From positions 1-64,000 of the forward strand of contig NZ_NNBL01000034.1 in NCBI RefSeq assembly GCF_002803065.1: a stretch of 64,000 bases of DNA, given 5' to 3'. Source of the stretch: Streptomyces sp. CB01635. GTDB lineage: Bacteria; Actinomycetota; Actinomycetes; Streptomycetales; Streptomycetaceae. The first letter of the stretch is position 1. Each line of letters opens with the position of its first letter. Below, piece by piece: positions 26,778 to 35,939 of this stretch. The notes under the pieces were generated by a model. The model was not told where the DNA came from and made no database searches. It saw only the letters and a program-made list of their open reading frames with translations. The translations under genes and the position numbers were made by a program.

Positions 26778-28034
26778 ATGACGGCGGTGGTCACCGAGGA
26801 CACCTGGACACCGAAGCGGGTCAACCGGACGGCAACGATCACCATGGTGGTCATGCTGTGCGCCTGGTCGATCGACTACATCGACCGCTTCTCCATCAGC
26901 ATGGCTCTGCCGTCGATCGGAGAGGAGTTCCATCTCGGCAAGACGGCACAGGGCTCGCTCGTCACCGTCTTCGCGCTCGTCTACATGATCTGCCAGATAC
27001 CGGCGGGCTTTCTGGCCGATCGGTACGGCTCCCGCAGGCCGATGCTGATCACGCTCGTGCTGTGGTCGCTGTTCACCGCGCTGACCGGGATGGCCGGCAC
27101 CTTCGGTCTTCTCCTGTTGTTCCGTGGCCTGTTCGGTGCCTGTCAGGGCGCCTTCCCGGCGGCGTCGTTCAAAGCCATCGCGGAACGGACGACACCGGAG
27201 AGACGGGGGACCGCCACGAGTGTGATGCTGTCCGCCAGTGGGATCGCCGGCCTTGCGCCCCTGCTCGTCGCCCCGCTGCTGACCGGCATCGGCTGGCGGC
27301 ACACCTTCCTGTGGATGGCGGGTTGCGGCGCGGCCATCGGCATCGGTCTGTGGGCGCTCCTGCCCAAGGCGTTGCCGGACCGGCTCAGCCGGCTCCCGCG
27401 AACGACGGTGACGACGCCCGAAGTCTCGCGTGGACAAGTACTCAAATCCCCGGCGGTGTGGAAGTTCGCGGTCCTGTTCTGCGCGATGAACATGCTCAGC
27501 TACGGCCTCGTCACCTGGGTGCCCAGCTATCTGCTCGAGGCCAGACACCTGTCGCTGAACGAGACCGGGGTGCTGTCGGCGATCCCGAGTCTGGTGGGCT
27601 TCGCGACGACCATCTTCGGCGGCTGGCTGTTCGACCGGTACTTCCATGACAAGGCCAGGTGGTACCTGGTGTCCATCGCGACGGTGACCGCGGTCCTGCT
27701 CGTCCTGATGGTGTCGGCGGACAGCGCGGCGACGTTCACTCTCTACGAGACCTTGGCCGTCGGAGTGTTCGGGATGGCGACGATGTGCGTCTTCGGCCTT
27801 CCGCTGCGCGTGCTTCCCACGGCGGTGGCCGGCCTGGGCTCCGGGATGACGAACTTCGGCGGCCAGGTCGCCGGCGTGATCGCGCCGCTGGCGATGGGCT
27901 GGCTGGCGGACGCGTTCTCCTACACCGCCGCGTTCGGCTTCCTGATCTGCACCACGCTGCTCACCGCGGTGATCGCGTTCTGGGTCCCGCAGCGAGCCGA
28001 ACAGTTCAGCTTCCCGCCGACCGCCACGAAGTAG
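26778..28034 (+). CDS. MFS transporter (anion:cation symporter-like)
   Basis: A 418-residue 12-helix carrier. The MFS loop motif is in FLADRYGSRRPML; IDYIDRFSISMALPSIGEEF near the N terminus is typical of the ACS family, which imports organic acids and acidic amino-acid derivatives. The start at 26778 is supported by GGAGG eight bases upstream and gives the standard cytosolic N terminus. It stands 140 bases after the regulator and 74 bases before the first serine hydrolase. It may import an N-acyl amino acid or export an end product; the direction cannot be seen from sequence. Confidence 0.87.
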   Translation: MTAVVTEDTWTPKRVNRTATITMVVMLCAWSIDYIDRFSISMALPSIGEEFHLGKTAQGSLVTVFALVYMICQIPAGFLADRYGSRRPMLITLVLWSLFTALTGMAGTFGLLLLFRGLFGACQGAFPAASFKAIAERTTPERRGTATSVMLSASGIAGLAPLLVAPLLTGIGWRHTFLWMAGCGAAIGIGLWALLPKALPDRLSRLPRTTVTTPEVSRGQVLKSPAVWKFAVLFCAMNMLSYGLVTWVPSYLLEARHLSLNETGVLSAIPSLVGFATTIFGGWLFDRYFHDKARWYLVSIATVTAVLLVLMVSADSAATFTLYETLAVGVFGMATMCVFGLPLRVLPTAVAGLGSGMTNFGGQVAGVIAPLAMGWLADAFSYTAAFGFLICTTLLTAVIAFWVPQRAEQFSFPPTATK

Positions 28035-28108
28035 CCGGCCGGCGCACCCAACGGACAGATCCAGTCCGGACAGAAACTCCACCCCCGACAGACAGAAGGT
28101 ATCGCCCC

Positions 28109-29002
28109 ATGGTCACCGAATCGGAACTGGTCGAGACAATCACCGGCCGGGCGGCGGAAGTCGGCGTCCAGGTACGGCTGCACGCGGCCGATCTGGACAG
28201 CCCACGACAGGTGGGCATCGACGCCGACGAGCCGGTGGTCACCGCGTCCGTGTTCAAGGTCCCCGTAGCGGTGGAACTTGCCCGGCAGGCGGCCGACGGT
28301 GAACTCGACCTCGCCGAGCGGATCACGGTGCCGCCGGGACATCCGACCGCCAGTCCGTACGGCCTCGCGACGTTCCTCCACGACGTCACGATGTCCTGGT
28401 ACGACCTGGCCGTCCTGATGATCGGCATCAGCGACAACGTCGCCACGGACCTGATCCTCGGGAAGGTGGGAAAGGCCGCGGTGGCCGAGACGCTGCGTCG
28501 ACTCGGCCTCCCGCAGACGGCCGTCCCCCATGACTGCGGGGACCTGTTGCGCACGATCGGGGAGGACCTCGGGATCGACTACCAGGACGACGAACGGATC
28601 CTGGCCGTGATGCCTGCCGAACAACTCGCCAAGCTGCGCGCGTTGACACCCGAAGAGACTTGCCGGACCACCGCCGCGGAGAGTACCCGCCTGCTGGGCC
28701 TGATCTGGCGTGACGAAGCGGCGCCCGCGGCGGCATGCGCAGACGTCCGGCGCTGGCTTGAACTGCAGGTGTGGCCGCACCGGCTGCGCTCCGGCTTCGC
28801 GGACGACGACGTCACGATCAGCGGCAAGACCGGCACGCTGCCCTCACTGCGCAACGAAATCGGCGTGGTGGAGTACCCGGACGGTGGCCGGTACGCGGTC
28901 GGCGTCTTCACCAGGGCCGTCGACGCCCGTTCGAGGGTTCCCGAGCGTGACGCCTTCATCGGGTTCGCGGCCGCCCAGGCGGTGGACTGGCTTAGGCGGT
29001 AA
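28109..29002 (+). CDS. Class A beta-lactamase-related serine hydrolase, cytosolic
   Basis: A 297-residue penicillin-recognising enzyme with the three classic motifs: S-V-F-K at Ser47, S-D-N at Ser108 and K-T-G at Lys240. There is no signal peptide or lipobox, so it should stay in the cytosol, unlike secreted beta-lactamases and PBPs. The class-A omega-loop ExxLN motif is not evident. The start ATG 28109 has AGAAGG upstream. A second, related enzyme lies at 30531-31430. I infer a peptidase or amidase acting on D-amino-acid-containing peptides rather than antibiotic resistance, because of the location and the importer downstream. Confidence 0.82.
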   Translation: MVTESELVETITGRAAEVGVQVRLHAADLDSPRQVGIDADEPVVTASVFKVPVAVELARQAADGELDLAERITVPPGHPTASPYGLATFLHDVTMSWYDLAVLMIGISDNVATDLILGKVGKAAVAETLRRLGLPQTAVPHDCGDLLRTIGEDLGIDYQDDERILAVMPAEQLAKLRALTPEETCRTTAAESTRLLGLIWRDEAAPAAACADVRRWLELQVWPHRLRSGFADDDVTISGKTGTLPSLRNEIGVVEYPDGGRYAVGVFTRAVDARSRVPERDAFIGFAAAQAVDWLRR

Positions 29003-29142
29003 CCGATACCGGCGGCCCGGTGTTTCGTCGGCCACGATGAAGGTTTCGCCAGTTCTCGTCGTTTCTCACGAATCGGCCATGAGCGCGCAGGTCATACCCT
29101 CCCGGAATCACCCGTTCTCCCTCGCCGAGACAAGAGGTGCAC

Positions 29143-30534
29143 ATGTCCGAACTCAATGAACTCTGTGGCTGGTTGGAAGGTCGCCTTCCCGAGTTGCTGG
29201 CCGAACACAAGGTGCCGGCCGCGTCGATCGCTGTATACGCGCACGGCGAGACGATCGACCGTGCGGCCGGGGTGCTGAACAAGAACACGGGCGTCGAGGC
29301 CACTGCGGACTCCGTCTTCCAGATCGGTTCGATCACCAAGGTCTGGACGGCCACGCTGGCGATGCAGCTCGTTGACGAGGGCACGCTCGACATCGACGTG
29401 CCGGTCCGGGCGTACCTGCCCGCATTCACCGTCGGTGACGAGACGGCCTCCGCGGAGATCACCGTCCGCCAACTGATGTGCCACACCTCGGGGTTCGAGG
29501 GCGACATCTTCCTCGACACCGGACGCGGGGACGACGCGGTGCACAAGCTCGTCACCCTCCTGGCCGATGTGCCCCAACTGTTCGCGCCGGGCGAGATGTT
29601 CTCGTACAACAACGCCGCTTTCTGTGTGCTCGGACGCATCGTCGAGGTGCTGCGCGACAAGTCGTACGACGACTGCCTGCGCGACCATCTGTTCACGCCG
29701 TTGGGGCTGACCCACGTCGCCCCCAGCCCGTACGAGGCCGTCAGGTTCCGTGCCGCGTTGGGGCACCTCACGCCGGAGCAGGGCGTCGAGCCGCAGCCCG
29801 CGCACGTCTGGGCACTGCCCCGGTCGAACGCGCCCGCCGGATCGATGCTGGCGATGCGGCCGCGGGACCTGGTGACGTTCGCGCGGATGCATCTCGACGG
29901 GGGCAGGGGGCCCGACGGGACGGCGGTGCTCGCGCCGGAGAGCGCGCTCGCCATGAGGCACCGCGAGGTGGAACTGCCGGATCTCGGTCTGATGGGCGAC
30001 GCCTGGGGACTGGGCTGGTCGCTCTTCGACTGGCCCGGCGGCGCGGTGGTCGGCCACGACGGAGGCACGCTCGGCCAGTCGGCCTTCCTACGGGTGGCTC
30101 CCGAACACGACATCGCGGTGGCGTTGCTGACCAACGGCGGCAACCCGCTCCCGCTGTACGTCGAACTCGTCGGACGCGTGCTGCGCGAGCTGGCCGGAAC
30201 AGAGATGCCGGCGCTCCCGGTGCCGGACGCCGACGCCCCCCGTGTCGAGACAGCGAGGTTCGTGGGCACGTACGCGTCGTCCGTCGGCGACACCGTCGTC
30301 AGCGAGGACGCCGACGGCAGGCTGTGGGCCGAGCGGACCCCGAAGGGAGTGTTCGCCGAACTCGACGGCGGTCCGCCGGAAAGGATCGAACTGGTCGCGT
30401 ACGACGGCGACAGGCTGATCCCCGTGAAGCCGCAGCGCGGCATGCACATGGTGCACGCGTTCGTCGGGGACGACGGGACCGGGCGGGCGCGGTTCCTGCA
30501 CACCGGCCGGGCCGATCGGCGGGTGAGCCGGTGA
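29143..30534 (+). CDS. Class C beta-lactamase-related serine hydrolase (S12 family), cytosolic
   Basis: A 463-residue protein: the S-I-T-K motif at Ser63, Tyr155 in SYNNAAF and His305 in GHDGGTLGQ form the S12 active site. After about residue 355 comes a small beta-barrel-like C-terminal domain (FVGTYASSVGDTVVSEDADG), as in D-aminopeptidases and esterases of this family. No export signal is present. The start at 29143 is chosen for its GAGG site; a GTG two codons upstream overlaps it. The stop overlaps the next gene's GTG. The S-I-T-K to H-D-G part closely resembles the C-terminal half of the fusion protein at 36925-40281, suggesting paralogy. Confidence 0.85.
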   Translation: MSELNELCGWLEGRLPELLAEHKVPAASIAVYAHGETIDRAAGVLNKNTGVEATADSVFQIGSITKVWTATLAMQLVDEGTLDIDVPVRAYLPAFTVGDETASAEITVRQLMCHTSGFEGDIFLDTGRGDDAVHKLVTLLADVPQLFAPGEMFSYNNAAFCVLGRIVEVLRDKSYDDCLRDHLFTPLGLTHVAPSPYEAVRFRAALGHLTPEQGVEPQPAHVWALPRSNAPAGSMLAMRPRDLVTFARMHLDGGRGPDGTAVLAPESALAMRHREVELPDLGLMGDAWGLGWSLFDWPGGAVVGHDGGTLGQSAFLRVAPEHDIAVALLTNGGNPLPLYVELVGRVLRELAGTEMPALPVPDADAPRVETARFVGTYASSVGDTVVSEDADGRLWAERTPKGVFAELDGGPPERIELVAYDGDRLIPVKPQRGMHMVHAFVGDDGTGRARFLHTGRADRRVSR

Positions 30535-31430
30535 ACGCCATCGCCGACGAGATCGCCGCGGTCTTCGCCGAGGCGGGAGCGCAAGGATTCCTGCACGCCC
30601 GTGAGATCGGGGTGACCGACGGCCCCGAGGTCGCCGTCGGCGCGGACGCCCCGGTGGTCCTGGCGTCGGTCTTCAAGATCCCGGTCGCGGTCGCCTACGT
30701 CCGCGAGGTGGCCGCCGGACGGCTGGACGAGACCGAACGGACCCGGGTCACCGCGCGCTACCGCGTCGGCGGGATCGGCACGGCCGGGTGCGTCGACGAC
30801 GTGGAGATGAGCTGGCGCGACCTGGCGCTGTTCATGCTGACCATGAGCGACAACGCGGCCACCGACGTCGTGTTCCACCGGGTCGGACAGGACGCCGTGG
30901 ACCGCGTGCTCACCGACCTCGGGCTGTCCCGAACGCGCATCCGCGGCTGCTGCGAGGACCACTTCGCGTCGTTGCTGTCCGACCTCGGTGCCGGCGAAGG
31001 CGACGACGCGGAGGCCGTGCTCGCCGCGGCCACCCCGGAACAGCTGTGGAAGCTGGCGGTGCTGGACCCGGCCAGGACGACGTCGTCCACCCCGCGGGAG
31101 ATCACCCGGCTGCTCGACGCGATCTGGACCGACCGCGCGGCCGATCCCGGGGCCTGCGAGAAGGTCCGCGCGATCATGGGACGGCAGATCTGGCCGCACA
31201 GGATCTCGTCCGGCCTCGACACCGGGGTCCAGGTGGCGGCCAAGACGGGCACGCTTCCCGCGATCCGCAACGAAGCAGGTGTGCTGACCTACCCGGACGG
31301 CAGGCAGTACGCCGTCGCGGTGTTCACCCGCGCGGACTCCCTGGAGGACCGCCGGCCCGCTGTCGATACCTCGATCGGCAGGGCCGCCCGGCTCGCTGTG
31401 GACCATCTCCGCCACGGAATGACGTCATGA
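30531..31430 (+). CDS. Class A beta-lactamase-related serine hydrolase, cytosolic (second copy)
   Basis: A 299-residue paralogue of the enzyme at 28109-29002: motifs S-V-F-K at Ser46, S-D-N at Ser106 and K-T-G at Lys238, plus the shared KTGTLPAIRNEAGVLTYPDG segment. No signal peptide. The start is a GTG that overlaps the previous stop (GTGA) and its stop overlaps the binding-protein start (ATGA), so all are translated as one unit. Two related but distinct class-A folds in one operon suggest two substrates or two steps in peptide breakdown. Function is inferred from neighbours. Confidence 0.82.
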   Translation: MNAIADEIAAVFAEAGAQGFLHAREIGVTDGPEVAVGADAPVVLASVFKIPVAVAYVREVAAGRLDETERTRVTARYRVGGIGTAGCVDDVEMSWRDLALFMLTMSDNAATDVVFHRVGQDAVDRVLTDLGLSRTRIRGCCEDHFASLLSDLGAGEGDDAEAVLAAATPEQLWKLAVLDPARTTSSTPREITRLLDAIWTDRAADPGACEKVRAIMGRQIWPHRISSGLDTGVQVAAKTGTLPAIRNEAGVLTYPDGRQYAVAVFTRADSLEDRRPAVDTSIGRAARLAVDHLRHGMTS

Positions 31431-33016
31431 GGCGCCGGGTCATGCTGCTCGGCGCGCTGGCGCTGACGGTGAGCGCGTGCGGGGGAGTCTCGCAGTCCCC
31501 ACAGGGGCGGACCGCACACCAAAAGCTGGCGGAAGGCAGGACCTTCACGCAGGCGATCGCGTCCGACCCCGGAAGCCTCGACCCGCAGATGACGGTCCTC
31601 TCGGTCGCCATCCAGACCGATCGCTACCTCTACGACTCGCTGCTCAACGTCGACGCCGCCGGAAAGCCCGTGACGGGACTGGCGGACAAGTGGCGCGCCA
31701 CGACGACGAAAGCCACCTTCAGCCTGCGGCGCGGCATCACCTGCGCCGACGGCTCGCCGCTGACCGCCGCGGACGTCGCGGCGAACATCAACTTCGTGGG
31801 CGACCCGGCGAACAAGTCCCCGTTCGCGGGGGTGACCATCGCGCCCGGAACGAAGGCGACCGCCGACAACGCGAGCCGCACCGTCACGCTCACCAGCGGA
31901 GCGCCGGACGCGTTCCTGCTGCGCAACGCGGGCCGACTGCCGATGGTGTGCGCCGCGGGCCTGCGGGACCGTTCGCTGCTGGCCAAGGGCGGCGCGGGCA
32001 CCGGCATGTTCACCGTCACCGAGGCCGTACCCAACGACCACTACACGCTCACCCGGCGCAAGGACTACACGTGGGGGCCGGGCGCGTGGAAGACCAACCA
32101 GCCGGGGCTGCCCGACAAGGTGGTCGTGCGGGTGGTTCCGAACGCCACCACCTCGGCGAACCTGCTGCTGTCCGGCGGCCTCAACGCCGCCGCCACGGTC
32201 GGGCCCGACAAGAAGCGGCTCGCCGCCCAGAAGCTGTTCCACGCCGACTACCTGGCCCCGATGGGAGAGTTGTTCTTCAACGAGGCTCCCGGCCGGGCCG
32301 TCCAGGACGAAGGCGTCCGCCGCGCCCTGGTCCAGGCACTCGACCTGACGCAGCTCGGCAAGGTGCTCACCAGCGGCACCGGCACACCGGCCACGGGGAT
32401 GGTCACGGCCGAACCCCGGGCCTGTACGGGCGACACCGTGAAGGGCAACCTTCCCGCGCACGACCTCGCCGCGGCCAGAACTGCGCTCGACGCGGCGGGA
32501 TGGCGCACGGGCCCGGGTGGCGTGCGCGTCAAGGACGGCAAGCGGCTCGCCCTCACCATGATCTACGCGACGCAACTCGGGCCGACCATGGCGCCCACCG
32601 CCGAGCTGGCGCAGCAGACCTGGAAGAGCATCGGAGTCGACGTCAAGCTGAAGGGCGTCGACAGCTCCGGGCTCAACCAGGCGCTGTTCACCACCGGAGC
32701 GTGGGATGTCTCGATGGCGCCGTTCGGCTTCGAACTGCCGAGCCAGGCAGTGCGGTTCGTGTCGGGCAAGGCGCCGCCGCAGGGCACCAACTTCGCGCAC
32801 GTCGAGAACGCCGGGTACGACTCTCAGGTGCGCCGGGCGGCGGGGCTGGTCGGCGACGACAGCTGCCGCGCTTGGGTCGCGGCCGAGACGTCCCTGATCA
32901 AGCGCGTCGACGTCGTCCCCTACGTCCACTCGGTCGTCCCGTTCTTCGGCACTGGAGCGCGGTTCGAGGTCAGCGCTGGTTCCATCACGCCGTCTTCGAT
33001 ACGGATGTACGGCTGA
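31427..33016 (+). CDS. Oligopeptide/dipeptide ABC transporter substrate-binding lipoprotein (SBP_bac_5)
   Basis: A 529-residue periplasmic-type binding protein. The signal peptide ends with a lipobox at Cys18 (TVSAC), so it is anchored outside. Family features: FTQAIASDPGSLDPQ at the N terminus, YLYDSLLNVDAAGKPVTGLA, FSLRRGITCADGSPLTAADV and VRRALVQALDL. It is the only exported protein of the island, so the substrate enters as an intact peptide or conjugate. It overlaps the preceding hydrolase gene by four bases and the permease start by one base. Ligand unknown. Confidence 0.9.
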   Translation: MRRRVMLLGALALTVSACGGVSQSPQGRTAHQKLAEGRTFTQAIASDPGSLDPQMTVLSVAIQTDRYLYDSLLNVDAAGKPVTGLADKWRATTTKATFSLRRGITCADGSPLTAADVAANINFVGDPANKSPFAGVTIAPGTKATADNASRTVTLTSGAPDAFLLRNAGRLPMVCAAGLRDRSLLAKGGAGTGMFTVTEAVPNDHYTLTRRKDYTWGPGAWKTNQPGLPDKVVVRVVPNATTSANLLLSGGLNAAATVGPDKKRLAAQKLFHADYLAPMGELFFNEAPGRAVQDEGVRRALVQALDLTQLGKVLTSGTGTPATGMVTAEPRACTGDTVKGNLPAHDLAAARTALDAAGWRTGPGGVRVKDGKRLALTMIYATQLGPTMAPTAELAQQTWKSIGVDVKLKGVDSSGLNQALFTTGAWDVSMAPFGFELPSQAVRFVSGKAPPQGTNFAHVENAGYDSQVRRAAGLVGDDSCRAWVAAETSLIKRVDVVPYVHSVVPFFGTGARFEVSAGSITPSSIRMYG

Positions 33017-34008
33017 TGGCCACCGCTGCAGTGGCGGCCGCCCTGCGTGCCGGAATCCGGGGCGGCCCGTGGCTGCCGTTCGCACGGCGCAGGCTGCGGC
33101 GATTCCTCGTCGCGCTGTGGGTGCTGCTGACCACGGCATTCCTGATGATCCACCTGGTCCCGGGCGACCCGGTCCGGGCGGCGCTGGGAATGACCGCACC
33201 CACCGAGCTGGTCGAGGCCCGGCGCCAAGCACTCGGCCTGAACGACCCATTGTGGCTGCAGTACGGCCACTACCTCGGCAACCTGTTCACCGGCGACTTC
33301 GGTACGTCGATGACGAGCAACCTGCCGGTGGCGCAGGTGATCGGCGACCGTCTGCCCGCGACGCTCGCGCTGGCCGTGCCGGCGTTCGTGGTGGTGGTCG
33401 CCCTGGCGATTCCGCTCGGCGTGCTGTTCGCGGTGTTGACCAGGGGCGGCAGACGGCGGGGCGTCGAGCTGGGATTCACCTCGGTGAGCGTGTTCCTGGC
33501 CGCCGTCCCTGAGTTCCTCGTCGCCGTCGGTCTCGTCGCGTTCTTCGCCGTGCGCCTTGGCTGGTTCCCGGTCGCCGGGAGCGGCGGCGCGAGCACGTTC
33601 GTGCTGCCGGTGACGGCACTGGCGACCGGGGCGACGGCGGTGCTGGCGCGGATCGTACGGGTGGAGATGCTGTCTGTGCTCGGCGACGACTTCGTCCGCA
33701 CCGCCCGGGCGAAGCGGCTGCCCGCCCGGCTCGTGTACGTCCGGCACGCCCTGCCGAGCGCGCTGACCGCCACGCTGACGTTGGGCGGGCTGATGCTCAC
33801 CGCGATGGTCGCCGGGACGGTGCTGGTGGAGAACGTCTTCGCCTGGCCCGGGCTCGGCTCGACGATCGTGCAGTCGATTCTGGCGAAGGACTATCCGACG
33901 GTGCAGGGCATCGTGCTCGTCTACGGCATCGGGGTGCTGCTGGTGAACCTGGCGGTCGACGTGCTGCTGGCGCTGCTCGACCCGCGCTCGACCATCCGGG
34001 AGAGCTGA
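33016..34008 (+). CDS. Peptide ABC transporter permease (DppB/OppB type)
   Basis: A 330-residue permease with the family start LVALWVLLTTAFLMIHLVPG, GDPVRAALG, and the EAA loop region RIVRVEMLSVLGDDFVRTAR, then AKRLPARLVYVRHALPSALT. Six membrane helices are visible. The ATG overlaps the binding-protein stop by one base (TGATG), and its stop overlaps the next gene (TGATG). It forms the channel with the permease half of the following fusion protein. Confidence 0.9.
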   Translation: MATAAVAAALRAGIRGGPWLPFARRRLRRFLVALWVLLTTAFLMIHLVPGDPVRAALGMTAPTELVEARRQALGLNDPLWLQYGHYLGNLFTGDFGTSMTSNLPVAQVIGDRLPATLALAVPAFVVVVALAIPLGVLFAVLTRGGRRRGVELGFTSVSVFLAAVPEFLVAVGLVAFFAVRLGWFPVAGSGGASTFVLPVTALATGATAVLARIVRVEMLSVLGDDFVRTARAKRLPARLVYVRHALPSALTATLTLGGLMLTAMVAGTVLVENVFAWPGLGSTIVQSILAKDYPTVQGIVLVYGIGVLLVNLAVDVLLALLDPRSTIRES

Positions 34009-35939
34009 TGACGTCGACATCGCAGTGGAGAAGGCGCGGCTCGGCCTGGTCGGCGGCCGCGCGCACCCCGATGGGGGCGTGCTCACTGGCGCTGTTGGTC
34101 GCGTTGGCCGCACTCGCCATCCTGGGACCGGTGCTGTGGGGCGAGCAGGCGGCCGCGGTCGACACGAACGCGATCGGTCAAGGCCCCTCCGGGGCACACC
34201 TGTTGGGCACCGACTCGCTCGGCCGCGACATCTTCTACCGCACGCTCGTGGCCACCCGGTTCTCGGTCGAACTCGCGGTGATCGCCACGGCGGTCGGCGT
34301 CACGGTCGGTCTCCTGCTGGGTACCTTGCCGTCGGTGCTGCCGCGCCGGGCCGGCAGGCTGATCACCTCCGCCGTGGACATCGCGGTGGCGTTCCCGGGG
34401 CTGCTTCTTGCGTTGTTCTTCGCGGTCATCTTCGGCGTGGGCACCCGAGGCGCGGTCCTTGCGATCGCGTTCGCGACGGCGCCGGGCTTCGCCAGGCTGG
34501 CGCAGACCCTCGCCGCGTCGGTGGCAGGGCGGGACTACGTATCGGCGGCGCGCATCGCGGGCGTCGGCCGGCTCCGGTTGCTCGTCCGGCACGTCCTGCC
34601 CAACATCGGCGAACCGCTGATGGTGAACGCCACCATCAGCGCGGGCGGCGCACTGCTCGCGTTCGCCTCGCTCTCCTTCCTCGGCATCGGCGTCCAGGCA
34701 CCCCGATACGACTGGGGGCGGCTCCTGGGCGAGGGACTGGACGGGATCTACGTGACTCCGGCGGCCGCGCTCGCTCCCGGTGCGGCAGTGGTGCTCGCCG
34801 GTCTCGCGTTCAACCTGGTGGGGGAGACCGTCGCCGCGGTGGTCGGCGTGCGCACCCCGACCGCGCGCATCCCCGCCCGGCCGGCGCCGCCCGCCCGTCC
34901 CGCCGCGGCCGAGGAACCCACGGCGAAGCCGGTGCTGTTGGTGGAGAACCTGCACGTGGCGTTCCCGCGTGCGGACGGGTGGACGGTCCCGGTGCGCGGC
35001 GTGAGTTTCACCGTGCGCGACGGTGAGGCGATCGGTGTGGTCGGGGAATCCGGATCGGGCAAGAGCCTGACCGGACTGGCGGTTTCGCGGCTGATCGAGA
35101 CGCCGGGTGTCGTGACCGCGGACCGGCTTGAGTTCGCGGGGACTCCGCTCCTGACGACCCCGGAGCGGGAGTTGCGCGAGTTGCTCGGCACGTCGCTGGC
35201 GATGGTCTTCCAGGATCCGACGAGCTCGTTCAACCCGACCCGGCGGATCGGCCGCCAGCTGGCTGAGGCATCGGAGCAGCACCACGGCCTCAACAGGCGC
35301 GAAGCCTTCGCCAGAGCCGTGGACCGGTTGCGCGAGGTGCGCATTCCCGCCGCGGAACGACGTGCCCGGCAGTACCCGCACCAGTTCTCCGGCGGGATGC
35401 GGCAGCGCGCGATGATCGGCATGGGGCTGATGGGCGAGCCGAAACTGATCATCGCCGACGAGCCGACGACGGCGCTGGACGTCACCGTGCAGCGCCAGGT
35501 GCTGCGCCTCCTCGCGCGGACGAGGGAGACCGAGAACGCGGCCATCCTCCTGATCAGCCACGACATCGCGGTCGTCGCGCAGACCTGTGACCGGATGCTC
35601 GTCATGTACGCGGGCCGCGTCGTCGAGGACCTCCCCACCGCCGACCTCATGTCTGTACCGAGACATCCCTACACCCGGGCGTTGCTGGCCGCGACGCTGG
35701 AACTGGACACCGACCGCGACGAGCCGCTGGCCGTGGTCCCCGGCCGCCCGCCCGAGCCGGACCAGGTGCCCGAGGGGTGCGCGTTCGCCGCCCGCTGCCC
35801 GGTGGCGACGGACCGGTGCCGGAGCGAGGACCCGGTCCTGGAGCGGGCCGACCGGGCACACCGGGTCGCCTGCTGGCATCCCAAAGGCGCCGTCGCGCGG
35901 GAGTCCGGCCGGGAAGCCGCCTACGGAGGTGCCGAATGA
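34008..35939 (+). CDS. Fused peptide ABC transporter permease (DppC) and ATPase (DppD)
   Basis: A single 643-residue protein. Residues 1-290 are a DppC-type permease (LLGTDSLGRDIFYRTLVATR, EAA loop GRDYVSAARIAGVGRLRLLV). A proline/alanine-rich linker of about 25 residues follows, and from about residue 310 a complete ATPase: Walker A GESGSGKS, Q-loop MVFQDPTSSFNP, signature FSGGMRQRAMIGMGL, Walker B LIIADEPTTALD, switch LISHDIAVV, and the C-terminal oligopeptide domain with its cysteine cluster (CAFAARCPVATDRC). No frameshift or internal stop interrupts it. In most bacteria these are separate genes, so a natural fusion is implied. Confidence 0.9.
   Translation: MTSTSQWRRRGSAWSAAARTPMGACSLALLVALAALAILGPVLWGEQAAAVDTNAIGQGPSGAHLLGTDSLGRDIFYRTLVATRFSVELAVIATAVGVTVGLLLGTLPSVLPRRAGRLITSAVDIAVAFPGLLLALFFAVIFGVGTRGAVLAIAFATAPGFARLAQTLAASVAGRDYVSAARIAGVGRLRLLVRHVLPNIGEPLMVNATISAGGALLAFASLSFLGIGVQAPRYDWGRLLGEGLDGIYVTPAAALAPGAAVVLAGLAFNLVGETVAAVVGVRTPTARIPARPAPPARPAAAEEPTAKPVLLVENLHVAFPRADGWTVPVRGVSFTVRDGEAIGVVGESGSGKSLTGLAVSRLIETPGVVTADRLEFAGTPLLTTPERELRELLGTSLAMVFQDPTSSFNPTRRIGRQLAEASEQHHGLNRREAFARAVDRLREVRIPAAERRARQYPHQFSGGMRQRAMIGMGLMGEPKLIIADEPTTALDVTVQRQVLRLLARTRETENAAILLISHDIAVVAQTCDRMLVMYAGRVVEDLPTADLMSVPRHPYTRALLAATLELDTDRDEPLAVVPGRPPEPDQVPEGCAFAARCPVATDRCRSEDPVLERADRAHRVACWHPKGAVARESGREAAYGGAE

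Noticed and set aside
26412..28082. 556-codon minus-strand frame over the PucR/MFS region
   Set aside because: Rich in Arg, Gly and His with no recognisable motif; antisense to two well-supported genes.
28992..31415. 807-codon minus-strand frame over the serine hydrolases
   Set aside because: Antisense shadow of three genes with complete active-site motifs; no homology visible.
28109..31430. Antibiotic-resistance beta-lactamases
   Set aside because: Motifs fit the superfamily, but all three lack export signals and sit in a peptide-uptake operon.
31289..33250. 653-codon minus-strand frame over the binding-protein gene
   Set aside because: Low-complexity Arg/Gly/Val sequence antisense to a clear lipoprotein; not a gene.
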